A stretch of 64,000 bases of DNA, taken from the NCBI GenBank assembly GCA_021464415.1, contig CM038469.1:13742501-13806500 (forward strand), in the 5' to 3' direction. A program made the position numbers and the translations under genes. The notes below the pieces were generated by a model that saw only the letters and a program-made list of their open reading frames with translations, was not told the origin of the DNA and did not search any database. The DNA is from Lonicera japonica. Taxonomy: Eukaryota; Streptophyta; Magnoliopsida; Dipsacales; Caprifoliaceae. Below, one piece after another: positions 34,780-47,036 of the stretch (its first letter is position 1; every line of letters begins with the position of its first letter).

Positions 34780-36707
34780 TTTCCTAGCCTTATTGCTAAT
34801 TGTTATGAAAGGACCTTCGTCATATAACTGTTTGAAGACAATAAATAATGTCTTATACCCGACTTTTAAGGCAATATGCATTGTGTGGGGACTTTTGGAA
34901 GATGACGATGAATGGATACAATGCCTTATAGAGGCTGCAATAATGAGAACTAGTTATCTATTAAGAAATATATTCATTGTTATATTGACGCAATGTTTTC
35001 CAAAAAGACTAAAGGCTTTGTGGATTAGTTTTGGATGCATGTTTGTGATGACCTTTCGCACAATATACGTATTATCTATCAAATTCTAAATCCATTTGAC
35101 TTGTAAATTGAAGATTATGGTTTGTATCTCCTAAATCAATTACCGCAGGAATCAGGAAAGTCCTTAAAAAACTACCCACCCATTCATTACCAACTAGATC
35201 CTGGAGTATAATAATAGGTAACAAACTCATTTTAAAGCACATGCAACTACAGACGGATGCTATTCATGCAAATGTGAACACTAATGTTGACAAACTTAAT
35301 GGTAATCAGCGAACTACTTATGATGCAATCCTTTTGTCTGCTCTTTGTAATAAAAGGACAATAATTTTCTTGAATGGGGGTATAAGTACTAGGAAAACCT
35401 TTTTATACAATACAATTACTACAAATTGTAAAAGCTTGGTCATATTGTGGTAGCAGTTCCTTTGTCTGGTATTGCATCATTGCTTTTAGTAGAAGGACTG
35501 TCAACTCATTCAATATTCAAGATCTCACTTGATGTCCTTGAAAACTCAACATGTGGTTTCAATAAGCAATCCCAGTATGCAAAATTGTTTAAACAGACCA
35601 AATTGATTATTTGGGACGAAGTGCTAAAGCAACAAATGTATTGTGTTGAAGCCGTGGACCGGTCACTACAAGATATTTGTAATTAAAAACCTTTTGGGTG
35701 AAAATTTTAGACAAATTTTGTCAATTATTAAAAAAGAAGTTCGTGAACAATTGTGTTGGCCTTATTCAAGTGATCTATATTGTGGCGTCAATTAACTATT
35801 CTAGACAAATTTTGTCAATGATGCAACTGCGGTCACACCGGCATATCTCATTGAGCGAACTATATTTTTTGCACGGAATAACGATGTCAGTGATATCAAT
35901 GCAAAAGCATTGGATGTTTTTTTTGGGGAGACTTATCCACACGTGGCTGTAGATAAAATGTGCGAATATGAGGGCTTTGAAAGTTCTATTACTAATCGTT
36001 ATCCTAATGAGTTTCTCAAGTCTCTTAATTCGTTAGGGTTGCCTAATTTTCAACTTGACCTTAAAGCGGGTTGCCCTATAGTATTGCTTTGAAATATTGC
36101 ATTGAAGTAGGGTCTTTGTAATGGTTCAAGATTAATTATTGAAAATTGTAGTACTTTTGAAATTGAAGCTAAAATTCTTACCGGAGATAAGTTTGGCTAC
36201 TTGGCCTTCATCTTAAGAATTTTTTGGACCCCCTCATCTTCATAGTTGCCTATCAAATTTACTTAGCGCCAAATTTATGTTCGATTAGCTTATGTTATGA
36301 CCATTAACAAATTTTAAGACTAGTTCGTTTACTTTCTTGGCTTTAATTTGTGAACACATGAATCCAGTCACGGTTAGATGTATGTAGCGTTGTCAAGATT
36401 TACATGTTCCGATCGGATCAACATTCTCTTACCACCAAACAATACAACTAGAACTACAAATAATGTCTACCTCGAAGTTCTGTTATGATGCCTAATCGAG
36501 GATTATTTTTGTTAAGTTTTTGTACGCGAAAACACAATTATATATATGGATGTATAATTTTGGTACCCTATGGAAGAATTGAACATTTTTTTCATCCAAT
36601 CTCATTAATTTTACAATTGAAATGTTATTGATCGGACAAATAATAATTCTCCTCAACTGGTACCTTTTATTTGTCTCATCGTGCTGTCTAGCACAGGCAA
36701 TACCTAA
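34780..36707 (+). pseudogene. Truncated Helitron helicase remnant with intact 3' terminus
   Basis: Diverged copy of the Rep/helicase C-terminal half also seen at 55900-57720. From the left: a segment with WGLLEDDDEWIQCL (about 34900), LYLLNQLPQESGKSL (about 35130), NGNQRTTYDAI (about 35300), a Walker A region NGGISTRKTFLYNTI (about 35385), [16 protein letters not shown] (about 35470), Walker B LIIWDEV (about 35610), then FFGETYPHVAVD and YPNEFLKSLNSLGLP (35920-36060). Walker A reads TRKT where GKT is expected. Stops, a collapsed middle part and the missing N-terminal half show decay. The end is the hairpin and CTAA at 36681-36707. Confidence 0.82.
36681..36707 (+). other. Helitron 3' terminus (hairpin plus CTAA)
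   Basis: GTGCT-GTCT-AGCAC forms a 5-bp stem with a 4-base loop, followed by AGGCAATACCTAA and then T. This is the expected 3' structure of a Helitron. GCAATACCTAR also ends the reverse-oriented copy at 51372. Confidence 0.75.
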
Positions 36708-38326
36708 TTTATTAATAAAACACACATGATAATTTTTTCCAGTTATGCAAAGTTAAGTTTTGCACTCCTTGTTCATAAATACATTACTATGTTTCAAGGC
36801 TTATTTGCCATTTCCTTATAGTTACTTGAGTAGCTAATAAAAATACACTTGTTAAAAAATATAAACACGTCATACAAAACAAATTTGCAGTAATTTTTTT
36901 TATGCAAAGTTAAGTTTGCACAAAACATAATTTTCTGCAAGTTAGGTTTACATAAAATACAATTTACGTTAAAACTCTGATTTCAAAACACAATTGATAA
37001 GAAAGTCCTTACTTAAAAATATTAAATATTTCAAAAAAATATCATTTCATGGATTTTTTGCAACAAACATTGTCACGCAAGATCTTTTTCCACATTTCCA
37101 TTAATTTTGATTTAGTTCTTATGGTGCGTTTGTTTAATTGTTTGAATATGAATGCTGAATCCGAAAACTGGTTCTGAAGTTTTAAAATTGAATATGAAAG
37201 CGGATTTTTGTACCACAATTACTATACTAGCCCATACTATACTGTACCATTACCAAATTTTGGTGTGCCATTACCAAATTATACCAAATTTTAGTAATGG
37301 TACAATACCAATTAGTATTTGTACTGTACTAAAATATTATGACACAGTACTAGTACTGAGAATCAGTACCGATGGAATATTGTATAGTACCGAAATATTA
37401 GTTTGTACCGTGGTATATCGTACCGTACCATTACCAATTGCAACAAAATACCAAATATATCACAATATTACCAAAATAATGGACTATCCAGATTAAACAA
37501 GAAATTTGGGGTTTCATACTTTCATTTAGTGAATTAGATAAATGCAATTAGAGGTAAATGCAATTAGCCCCCTTTCTCATATGGCACAATCTCTCTTTCT
37601 CTCCCCCCTCCCTCTTTGAATTCCCTAGGCCACCACCATACCTAACTCGAACTCAACCCATTTAAATTGTTTGTACGGTTAATCTTACAATCCCATGGAT
37701 GTTACCCTCCTCTGCATGTACTGCTAGGAGTAATCGATTATGAACGAGGACAATTTTGATTGGATATTGTACTATTACCAATTGTACCAAAATACCAAAT
37801 GTCCATTGTTGGATATTATGCAAGACTTTTAATTGGATATTGTGTGGATATTTAGTTATAGTTTTAAACTTGCTTTGGTTTGGTTTCCTTTGTGTTACAT
37901 GCTTAATTTATGCCTTTTTGTTATAAATGGAATTGTATACACCTATAAACAAACATGCATATGCTAGAATATGTTGATTGATGTAAGAGTATTTCATATA
38001 TATATATAGATATAGTTTTGACTTGAATTCCTTTTGGAATGCTTTTAAGAACTTGTTGATTAAGGTTTGATTCCATTGATATATTTTTATAGAACTGGAA
38101 CTGCATATTTGTATATAACTATAAATGCATATGTTGGAATATGTTAATGTGATAATATTTTTTTTTCTTTTTTTGGTTCTTTATTTAGTTATAATTTTTG
38201 GGTTTGCATATACCTATAAATGCTCACTATTTTTTTCCCTTTAAGCTTATTTTTTTTGGTAATATACCGTACCACACCAAATTTTTTGGTATACATAATT
38301 TGGCATACCAAAAATTTTGGTACGAC
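36708..38326. other. AT-rich region with GGTAC/TACCA-rich blocks
   Basis: No gene seen. The motif TATGCAAAGTTAAGTTTTGCA recurs near 36744 and 36900. From 37200 to 37480, and again near 38255-38326, the DNA is dominated by TACCA, GGTAC and ACCAAATTT words on both strands, suggesting a foldback-prone element into which the gypsy element inserted; similar words resume at 45148-45235. Confidence 0.5.
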
Positions 38327-38331
38327 AATAA

Positions 38332-38822
38332 TGATATGAACCACGATCGTATTTCTACCCAATAAGATGAATCTGCAACCCTTGACGCTGAAAAACGCAA
38401 GAACCTTGGAACCACGTGAAGTTAATGGAGGTGGAACCTACTAGGTCTAGGAAAATAAACAAAAACGAAATTAATGGGTTTCCCACATAACTTGGGCCCC
38501 AACCAAAACTAAACATAAATTAAACTTAAAATAAACAAAGCCTAGCCCAACCCATTTATCTAATACATGCTTTTAATCTCTTGGGCTGCTATTTTGAACA
38601 TCTTCAATTGGGCCTTTAAGTAATGTCTTCCATTCTTGAACCCGATCCCCTTCAATGCTCCTCCATGCTTCAGCTTTGCTCATCATCTCTTGGACCATGG
38701 TCATAAGTGCCTCCTTGATCTTCTTGGCTCTAGCTCGAGTGATTGGACCACTTGGAATCCGGATGGGATCTACACAGCCTTCACTCCATGATCCAGCTCC
38801 AGTGCTATCCTTGGGCTCATCA
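38332..38822 (-). mobile_element. 3' LTR of the gypsy element (491 bp, internally deleted)
   Basis: Same ends as the 5' LTR. A 219-bp deletion lies at about 38438, between two AACCT copies that are both still present in the 5' LTR (44536-44540 and 44755-44759). The C-terminal codons of pol overlap this LTR. Confidence 0.92.
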
Positions 38823-41800
38823 TTCCCCTCCTCTTGAAAAGGAATTGTCCTCAATTCATCACCTGCACTAAACGGACTTAGATCAGCAACATTAAATGTA
38901 GCACTCACATTATACTCACCTGGAAGATCAAGTTTGTATGCATTGTCATTAATCCTTTGCACAACTTGAAATGGTCCATCTCCTCTCGGTAGCAACTTAG
39001 AACGCCTTTGAACTGGAAAACGTTCCTTTCTCATTTGCAGCCAAACCCAATCTCCTGGTTCAAAGACCACTTTTTCCTTCCTTTGTTTGCTTGCTGCACA
39101 TACTGCTCAGTTCTTCTTTCAATGTTTTGCCTCGCCTTCTCATGAATCTGTCTAACAAACTCAGTTTTCTTCCTGCCATCTAGGTTAGCATGCTCAACAG
39201 GTAATGGCAATAAATCCAAAGGAGCTAAAGGATTAAAACCATACACAATCTCAAAAGGAGAAAACTTAGATGCGGAATGAACAGATCGATTATATGCAAA
39301 CTCAACATGAGGCAAACATTCTTCCCACTCTTTCAAGTTCTTCTTAATTATGGCAAGCAACAAAGTGGATAAAGTTCTATTTACTACTTCTGTTTATCCA
39401 TTAGTTTGGGGATGACATATAGTATAAAACAACAATTTAGTACCCAACTTTCCCCACAAAGTCTTCCAAAAGTAACTCAAAAACTTTGCATCCCTATCAG
39501 AAACAATGGTTCTAGGCATGCCATGCAATCGCACAATTTCTTTGAAGAACAAATTAGCAATTCGTGGTGCATCATCAGTTTTATTACAAGCAATAAAATG
39601 AGCCATTTTAGAAAACTTATCAACCACCACGAAAATAGAATCATTCCCATGCTTAGTCCTAGGCAAACCCAATACAAAATCCATAGAAATGTCAACCCAA
39701 GGGTCACTAGAAATGGGCAATGGGGTATATAAACCATGGGGGTTTAACTTAGACTTTGCTTTCTTACAAGTAACACATCTCTCACAAATTCTTTCAACAT
39801 CCCTTTTCATGTGAGGCCAAAAGAAGTGTTCTTGTAATACTCCTAAAGTCTTAGTTATACCAAAGTGTCCCATTAGACTCCCACCATGAGCCTCTTTCAC
39901 AAGCAACTCACGCAATGAACTTTTAGGCACACAAAGTTTGTTTTCACGCATTAAGAACCCATCATGCCTAAAGTACTTATCAAACGCCACTTTCTCACAT
40001 GCATTAAATATATCTCTAAAATCAGCATCATCACAATACAATTCCTTAATGTATTCAAATCCAAGCAATTTAACATCTAAAGTAGCAATTAAAGCATACC
40101 TGCGTGACAAAGCATATGCTACAAAATTTTCCTTACCCTGGTTGTACTTGATCACACACGGAAAAGTCTCTATGAACTCTACCCATTTGGCATGGCGCTT
40201 GTTCAACCTTTGCTGTCCCTTCAAGTGCTTCAACGATTCATGATCCGTGTGAATCACGAACTCCTTCGGCCAAAGATAGTGCTGCCAAGTATCCAATGCT
40301 CTCACCAATGCATAGAGCTCCTTGTCATAAGTAGGGTAATTTAGGGTCACCCCAGCTAGTTTCTCACTAAAGTATGCAATTAGCTTCCCTTCCTGCATAA
40401 GAACAACACCAATACCATTTCCTGAAGCATCGCATTCAATTTCAAAAGTCTTTGAAAAGTTAGGCAAAGATAACAAGGGGGCGTTACTTAGCTTGCTTTT
40501 TAGTAATTAGAATGCCTTCTTTTGTTCCTCTCCCCATTTGAACCCAATATTCTTCTTAATCACGTCAGTCAATGGCGCTGCAATCGTGCTAAAATCTCTC
40601 ACGAATCGCCGATAAAAACTAGCAAGTCCATGAAAACTTCGCACTTGCTCAACACTTGTAGGACTTTGCCATTCTTGAATAGCCTTCACCTTTTCTTTAT
40701 CAACCTGAATACCTTATGCACTCACAACAAAACCAAGAAATACAAGCTTATCCGTGCAAAAGGTGCACTTCTTCAAGTTAGCATATAACTTCTCCTTTCG
40801 CAAGACATCCAAAACATATTTTAAATGAATTACATGGTCATCTAGACTCTTGCTATAAATTAAGATATCATCAAAATAGACCACAACGAATTTGCCAATG
40901 AATGATCTCAAAACATGGTTCATCAATCTCATGAAAGTGCTAGGTGCATTAGTTAAACCGAAAGGCATAGCTAACCATTCATATAAACCATATTTTGTTT
41001 TAAAAGCTGTTTTCCATTCATCTCCTTCTTTCATCCTAATTTGATGGTATCCACTTTAGAGAATATGCTAGACCCATGCAACTCATCAAGCATATCATCT
41101 AAACGTGGAATGGGGTGACGATACTTTACCGTGATATTATTTATGGCTCGACAGTCCACGCACATTCTCCACGTCCCATCTTTTTTTGGCACTAGCAACA
41201 CTGGCACCGCACATGGGCTCATACTCTCCCTCACATACCCTTTCTCTAGTAGCTCCGTCACTTGCCTTTGAAGTTCCTTCGTCTCCTCTGGATTACTCCT
41301 ATAGGCTGGGCGGTTTGGAATGGATGCTCCGGGTACGAAATCAATTTGATGCACTATTCCTCGAATAGGTGGTAAACCGCTTGGCGTATCCTCTGGAAAG
41401 ACGTCACCAAAATCCTGCAACAAATAGATAATAACACTAGGCAAAGAAGAATTTAGTTCGTTAGTGTTCAAAAGTGCTTCTTTGTACACAAGTACAAGAA
41501 GCTGATTACAAAGCATCGCTCTTTTTACTTCACTAACCCTCGCGTAGAAATTCTTTTGCCTCCTCTCAAACTTACTCTTAATACTCACTGGTTTTTCCAC
41601 TCTACTTTCTTTTTTCTCAATTTCTTTTCTTTTTCCCCCACTCTCTTTCTTTTCCTCACCACTCACTCTCTTTTTCTTTTTATCTCTTATTTGCTCTTCC
41701 TCATTTTGCAATTTCAATTGATCAGCATAGGCTTGTTGTGGTAGTAGAGGTGTAAGAATGATTGTTCTCTTATTCATCTCAAATGAGTATTTATTGGTGA

Positions 41801-42308
41801 AGCCGTCGTGTTTAACTCCTTTATCATATTGCCACGGCCTCCCCAACAACATGTGGCCGGCTTGCATGGGAACCACATCACAAAGCACTTGGTCCTCGTA
41901 TTTTCCAATGCTAAAGGACATCAAAACCTGCTTGTTCACCCTCACTTCACCGCTATCATTCAACCACTGCAGTTTATAAGGCCTTCGATGCGTAGTCGTG
42001 TGCAATGCTAGCTTCTCCACCATAGTTGTGCTAGCAACATTAGTGCAACTACCTCCGTCTATTACCAAGCTACACACCTTGCCTAGCACCAGGCACCTAG
42101 TGTGGAAAATATTCTCGCGCTGCTCCTCATCCTCCCTTGCTTGCACACTAAGGGCTCTTCTTGCAACTAACAACTCGCCCTGGATAGCGCTCTCCTTTTC
42201 TTCGATATCCTCCAAAGGTGGCATAGCTTCAGCGCCTTCTTCATCCGTTTCATATTCCCCATTATCCAGAAGCATCATTACTCGTTTGTTCGGGCATTGA
42301 GTAGACAC
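38573..42308 (-). pseudogene. Gypsy pol: protease, RT, RNase H, integrase
   Basis: Right to left: protease-like region with VIDGGSCTNVAS (about 42040); RT with VHQIDFVPGASIPNRPAYR, KKDGTWRMCVDCRAINNIT, a short deletion at about 41040, [17 protein letters not shown] and the active site [12 protein letters not shown] (about 40870); RNase H with [18 protein letters not shown] and [13 protein letters not shown] (40440-40220); integrase with an HHCC zinc finger, [26 protein letters not shown] and [11 protein letters not shown] (39700-39390); and the tail [33 protein letters not shown] and SGPITRARAKKIKEAL. Stops near 40714, 40507, 40479 and 39392, and a frameshift near 39060, disable it. RT and integrase catalytic residues are largely intact, so decay is recent. 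Confidence 0.92.
38823..38835 (-). other. Polypurine tract of the gypsy element, inside the pol frame
   Basis: AAGAGGAGGGGAA directly precedes the LTR start TGATGAG. It also encodes an acidic stretch (EEGN) of the integrase tail, because the frame crosses into the LTR. Confidence 0.85.
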
Positions 42309-42329
42309 GTGGCCTCTCCCTTGACACTT

Positions 42330-43385
42330 CTAACAGATAATGTCCCGGTTTCGAGTAGTAGGAGTATTAGTAGTGTTAGGTTTACCTTGGTTTCCAAGGC
42401 TGGCCGTCCCTTGTTTGGGCTCGGTTTTGGGCTTTGATGCGGCTGATTTCTCCTCATTCTTCCAAAGGGGATTTGATTTCCAAGAGGGTGTGGTTGGACT
42501 TTGGTTTTGGCGTAGGCTACCCCTCCTCTTGAGCTGCCTCTCTATTTTAATTGCCGTGTGCACAATATCTTCAATCTCAACGCAGGGCTGTAACTCAACC
42601 GTATTGGCAATTTCCCGATTTAACCCGCTCAAGAACCGTGCCATGGTAGCTTCTCTATTCTCATCAACCTTGGCCCGAATCATGGCCACTTCCATTTCCT
42701 TGTAGTACTCATCAACACTACGATTCCCCTGTGTAAGCCCCTGCAATTTTTAATACAACTCCCGATAATAGTGATCGGGTACAAACCGCTTCTTCATCAA
42801 CCGCTTCATCTCATCCCAAGTTTCGACAGGCCCTTCATCACCACGCCTTCGCTCTGTCATCAAACGATTCCACCAGACAAGTGCATAATCGAAAAAGTCA
42901 ATAGCCGCCAATTTAACCTTTTTGGATTCGGAGTAATTATGGCAAGCAAACACCAATTCCACTTTCTTGACCCACTCAAGATAGGCCTCAGGGTCATTCT
43001 TCCCTTGGAATGATGGAATCTTCATATTGATCCCATTCATGTTGTCATCCTCCCGATTAGTTCCTCTACCAAATCGCCTACCATTCCGTCGGTTAGTGGT
43101 TACCGAATCGACGTCGCTATCCCCATCGTCAAAGCTATCTCGGTAAAATTTATCAAGATCGTTCTCAGCCCTCCTTTCTCTATGCTGTAGTCTAGCACTT
43201 CTTTGGGCACTACGTGATTGTTCATGTTGAGCGCTCTTAACTCTATCTACTTTCACCCGCATTCGTTTTAATTCGTCACTAATCTCATCTACTTGCTCTC
43301 TAAAGCCACCCAACTCCTCTCTCATCATATTTTGTAAGGTACTCGTCATGGCTTCTTGGAACAACTTAGGATCGAAATTTGACAT
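42330..43385 (-). pseudogene. Gypsy gag (capsid and zinc knuckle)
   Basis: Starts MSNFDPKLFQEAM at 43385. A charged region with RRNGRRFGRG is followed by the capsid domain with PSFQGKNDPEAYLEWVKKVE and YALVWWNRLMTERRR, and YYRELY near 42750. A stop follows, then LQGLTQGNRSVDEYYKEMEV and GLNREIANTVELQ (42746-42560). The zinc knuckle reads C*KCQGRGHVSTQCP near 42300-42340, with a stop in its second position. Two stops break an otherwise well-preserved gag. Confidence 0.9.
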
Positions 43386-44417
43386 ATTGCTGCAAAACAG
43401 AGATTAGCGCAATATAAAGAAATAAAGATTTCCTCACTACACTCCCTTACGTGTTTCACTCAGAATATGTCACTCTGATTTTACCGCTCCTGTTTAGCTC
43501 TCAAAAGTAATGATATTCCTCTCAATTTCACCTTTTGGAACTTTCAAATAAATCGAAAAGCCAAAACCTTCGTCTTGGTTCCCAAACAGACCAATCATAA
43601 CCCAGACAGATCAATTGTATGCTAGGACAAGTAAGTTTTCACCAAGAACTCAATAAATAGGAATCCCAATGAATTATGGACACGATGCGAAGCGAGAAAA
43701 TCAAGAAAAATGAGCGAAAATTTAGTCTCGTGGAAACAGGATTTTTGGAATCCTTGGACCCTATAGAACCCAAATCCAAAAAGAAATAATTGCGAATTTC
43801 GGAAATTTTTGTACTCTTTTTTTTTCTTAGTCTCTCGACTTCTACTTTAATCTGGTGTAGTCGAAATTTCCAGAATTCGAAATTTCCAGAATTCGAAATT
43901 CCAACAGAAAAATATTCACAATCTAAAATCAACAATTTAAGGAATTCGCAATCAAAACTAGATCTGTTTATACGCAGCAATCAGAATTAATCAACCCTAA
44001 CAATCGAAACTTAACAACTAGGGTTTATACGCAGCAATCGAAACTCAACAACTAGGGTTTATATGGAATTATCGAACTTTCTACTAACCCTAATAATCGC
44101 AATATTAACAATCAAGAGCAGATTCGAAACGCACTTAGTAAGAATAGATTCGCAGCTAGGGTTCAATTCGCAATAATTTAGCAAGAATAGATTCGACAAT
44201 TTCTTAACAAGAACAGATACGAAGATTAATTATCAATCATCAACAGGTTCGAAAATTACTCAGCATAACAGATTCGATAATTATGTAGCAAAGCAGAATC
44301 GATTTTTTTTTTCACAATCGAAAATAACAACCCTAGTTTTAAGAAGATACGAATTAAAGCAGCCTACAAATTTAACAAAACAGAAGCAAACAAAAGATAA
44401 AACCTGGATAGAAAATT

Positions 44418-44430
44418 CCCTCTGATACCA
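44418..44430 (-). other. Primer-binding site of the gypsy element
   Basis: TGGTATCAGAGGG on the minus strand, two bases after the LTR end, complementary to the 3' end of initiator-Met tRNA. Confidence 0.88.
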
Positions 44431-44432
44431 AC

Positions 44433-45142
44433 TGATATGAACCACGATCGTATTTCTACCCAATAAGATGAATCCGCAACCCTTGACGCTGAAAAACGCA
44501 AGAACCTTAGAACCACGCGAAGTTAATAGAGGTGGAACCTCGACCCATTCCTATAAACGAGATAGAACCTTGGTATAGTCGAAGACAAACAATCAATCAT
44601 TGGGTTAATTGATTGCTAAGTCGAAGAACAACAAGAACCCTAATTCTGGCTGTTCGAGACGTTCTTAGAACGCAAGAGGTGAAAAACACTCGAAATTTAA
44701 TTAATCAAAGCTGCTTAAAACAATAGCGTTAGCTCCTTTAAATAGGAGTAATTAAACCTACTAGGTCTAGGAAAATAAACAAAAACAAAATTAATGGGTT
44801 TCCCACATAACTTGGGCCCCAAGCGAAACTAAACATGAATTAAACTTAAAATAAACAAAGCCTAGCCCATCCCATTTATCTAATACATGCTTTTAATATC
44901 TTAGGCTGCTATTTTGAACATCTTCAATTGGGCCTTTAAGTAATGTCTTCCATTCTTGAACCCGATCCCCTTCAATGCTCCTCCATGCTTCAGCTTTGCT
45001 CATCATCTCTTAGACCATGGTCATAAGTGCCTCCTTGATCTTCTTGGCTCTAGCTCGAGTGATTGGACCACTTGGAAACCGGATGGGATCTGCACAGCCT
45101 TCACTCCATGATCCAGCTCCAGTGCTATCCTTGGGCTCATCA
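44433..45142 (-). mobile_element. 5' LTR of the gypsy element (710 bp)
   Basis: Minus-strand start TGATGAGCCC at 45142, end GGTTCATATCA at 44433. It includes a TATA-like CTATTTAAAGG near 44738-44748, within the 219-bp stretch absent from the other LTR. Confidence 0.93.
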
Positions 45143-45147
45143 AATAA

Positions 45148-45473
45148 TAATAGATTTTGTTGTACCAAATTTTAATATGATACAAGGTACATTCGGTATG
45201 GTACGGCACTTTACCAAATCCATCCCTATGAAAAACTATTTGTTTTGTTTCTAAATGTCACTTATAAATAGGTGTCGTTTGTTTGAATATAACTAACCTG
45301 AATGCTAAAAAATGTTATTTGGATAAATTTGCACTTATTCACTTATTTTAACAAAAGACTATATTAAAAAAGTTGCCCTTGTCCACCTTCTTAAAAATTA
45401 AGATTTCAGGCGAGGCAAAATTGACTGTTACTTTTTTAAAAGGTAAAATAAGTGTTCATATTTAAATTTTTAA
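45148..45473. other. Flank of the gypsy insertion
   Basis: GGTAC/TACCA-type sequence continues to about 45235, as left of the element. GTGTCGTTTGTTTGAATAT near 45274 resembles GTGCGTTTGTTTAATTG near 37127, possibly two copies of a hAT-type MITE end. No gene seen. Confidence 0.4.
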
Positions 45474-46023
45474 GAGTAAACGGTCCAAATGGCCACTAAA
45501 CTTTAGATCTAATACCAGTTTGACCATCAAATTTCAAAATTGACCACTTTGGTCATCCAACTTTAGAGTAAGTACTACTTTGACAATTTTATCAAATTAT
45601 TTGATTATTTAAATTTGGAGTAAGTACAGCTTAGACTATTCAGTTTAATTTGACTATCAAATTTAATGCATTTGCATGGCACATGTCTTCGTCTAAGGTC
45701 ATTTTGGTCATATTGCAACAAAACAACATTTTTGTCTGATAATTCTCACCAAAATAAAACACACACACTATATAAAACATAGTAATATTTTTAATAAACA
45801 ACACAATTTTGGCTATTTTATAACCAAAATTATTAAAATATGTTTAAATGAAGTCATGTGCTTTGCACATGGTTTCATTATATTCAATTTAACAGTCAAA
45901 TTAGAAGAAATGACTAAAGTGATACTCACTCCAAAATTGGATGGCCCAAATTGTTCATTTTAAATTTTGATGAGCAAAGTGGTATTAAATCTAAAGTTTA
46001 ATGTTCATTTTAACTCTTTGCTC
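45474..46023. mobile_element. Mutator-type MITE, 550 bp, 9-bp target duplication
   Basis: Terminal inverted repeats of more than 100 bp, imperfect: GAGTAAACGGTCC...CTAAACTTTAGATCTAATACC at left, matched by the reverse complement of the right end. Both ends are flanked by AATTTTTAA (45465-45473 and 46024-46032), the 9-bp duplication expected of MULEs. No coding capacity. Confidence 0.88.
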
Positions 46024-46032
46024 AATTTTTAA

Positions 46033-47036
46033 ATCAATCAAAATAAAATCTAAACTTTTTAAGTCTAAATCGACAGGTGGTTCACACTTAACAAACTCAA
46101 TTGAACAATTCCCGAGTCCAAATCCCCTTTTACATTTTTGTGCGTTGAATCTATATAATAAGGGGGGAGGGTTTTTGAATCTAAAAATATATGTCTTTTA
46201 CAAAAATTTGTGTGGCTAAAATTTGATCAAATAAAAAATGAATGGCTAAGATGAAATATAAAACCAATAACTCCCACTTCTCTCTCTTACTTTACTAAAA
46301 AAGCAAAACCTCGCTCTTAATTTATTCTCTCACAATACACATGCTCTCTCTCACTATACACTTCCACTTTATATTTCTCCACAACGCACAAGATTTCTTC
46401 GTCTCCACGGGCCTCGACCTTCAGGTACTCTCTTTCTCTCTCTCTCATCTTGTCTCATTCTCTCTCTATATCTCTTTCTCTCACTCCTCCATTGACACAT
46501 CTTGTTTTTTCGTCAGATTCAAGAAAAATAGAGTGTACCAGCGCGAATACACTCCTTTGTCGACACCACCACTTTTCACTTAGCTTAATCTTTTCTGGTA
46601 CGTTGGACCCGTCTCTCTCAGTGTGTGTAGAATCTCTTCCATCTATTCTTCTTTTTACTCTATTTTAAGTATTTTTTCTCTAAATTCTTACATATTGATG
46701 ATGATGAAGCTTTGTTATGGCTTGGTGGTCTTGCATTAAACATTGTATTTTGTTCATTTTATTAAAAATGGAGCAATGGAATTAAGAGGATTAAGAGGAA
46801 CAGCCAAATGTGGAATTCTTATGGCTTGCTGAATTCTTAATAAGCTCCATTTTTATTATGGCTTGGTTAATTAAGAGGATTAAGAGGAAAAACCAAGTTA
46901 CGAGTTTTATTTTGTTGGTTTGGAATTAAAAGGATCTTATTTTGTTCATTTTATTAAGAGAAATGGCACGGATTTTATTTTGTTCATTTTATTAAAAATG
47001 GAGCATTGTATTTGGTGGCTTGGTGGTCTTGCATTA
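46033..47036. other. Spacer with TC-rich tract and short repeats
   Basis: A (TC)n-rich stretch at about 46430-46500. Three copies of TTTTGTTCATTTTATTAA occur near 46745, 46935 and 46977. Short open frames here are low-complexity and are not called genes. Confidence 0.4.

Larger units (their letters stand above)
38332..45142 (-). mobile_element. Full-length Ty3/gypsy chromovirus, possibly CRM type (6.8 kb)
   Basis: Complete structure on the minus strand: 5' LTR 44433-45142, PBS 44418-44430, gag, protease, RT, RNase H, integrase, PPT 38823-38835, 3' LTR 38332-38822, and a perfect 5-bp target duplication AATAA (38327-38331 and 45143-45147). LTRs start TGATGAG and end ATATCA. The pol frame runs about 250 nt into the 3' LTR, a trait described for CRM centromeric retrotransposons, so CRM is suggested but not proven. 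Over 491 aligned bases the LTRs differ at about 14 positions by eye, mostly transitions. The 3' LTR has also lost 219 bp. Confidence 0.93.

Noticed and set aside
46341..46668. TC-rich open frames as a small secreted protein gene
   Set aside because: They result from low-complexity (TC)n DNA, overlap each other in two frames and have no conserved motif.
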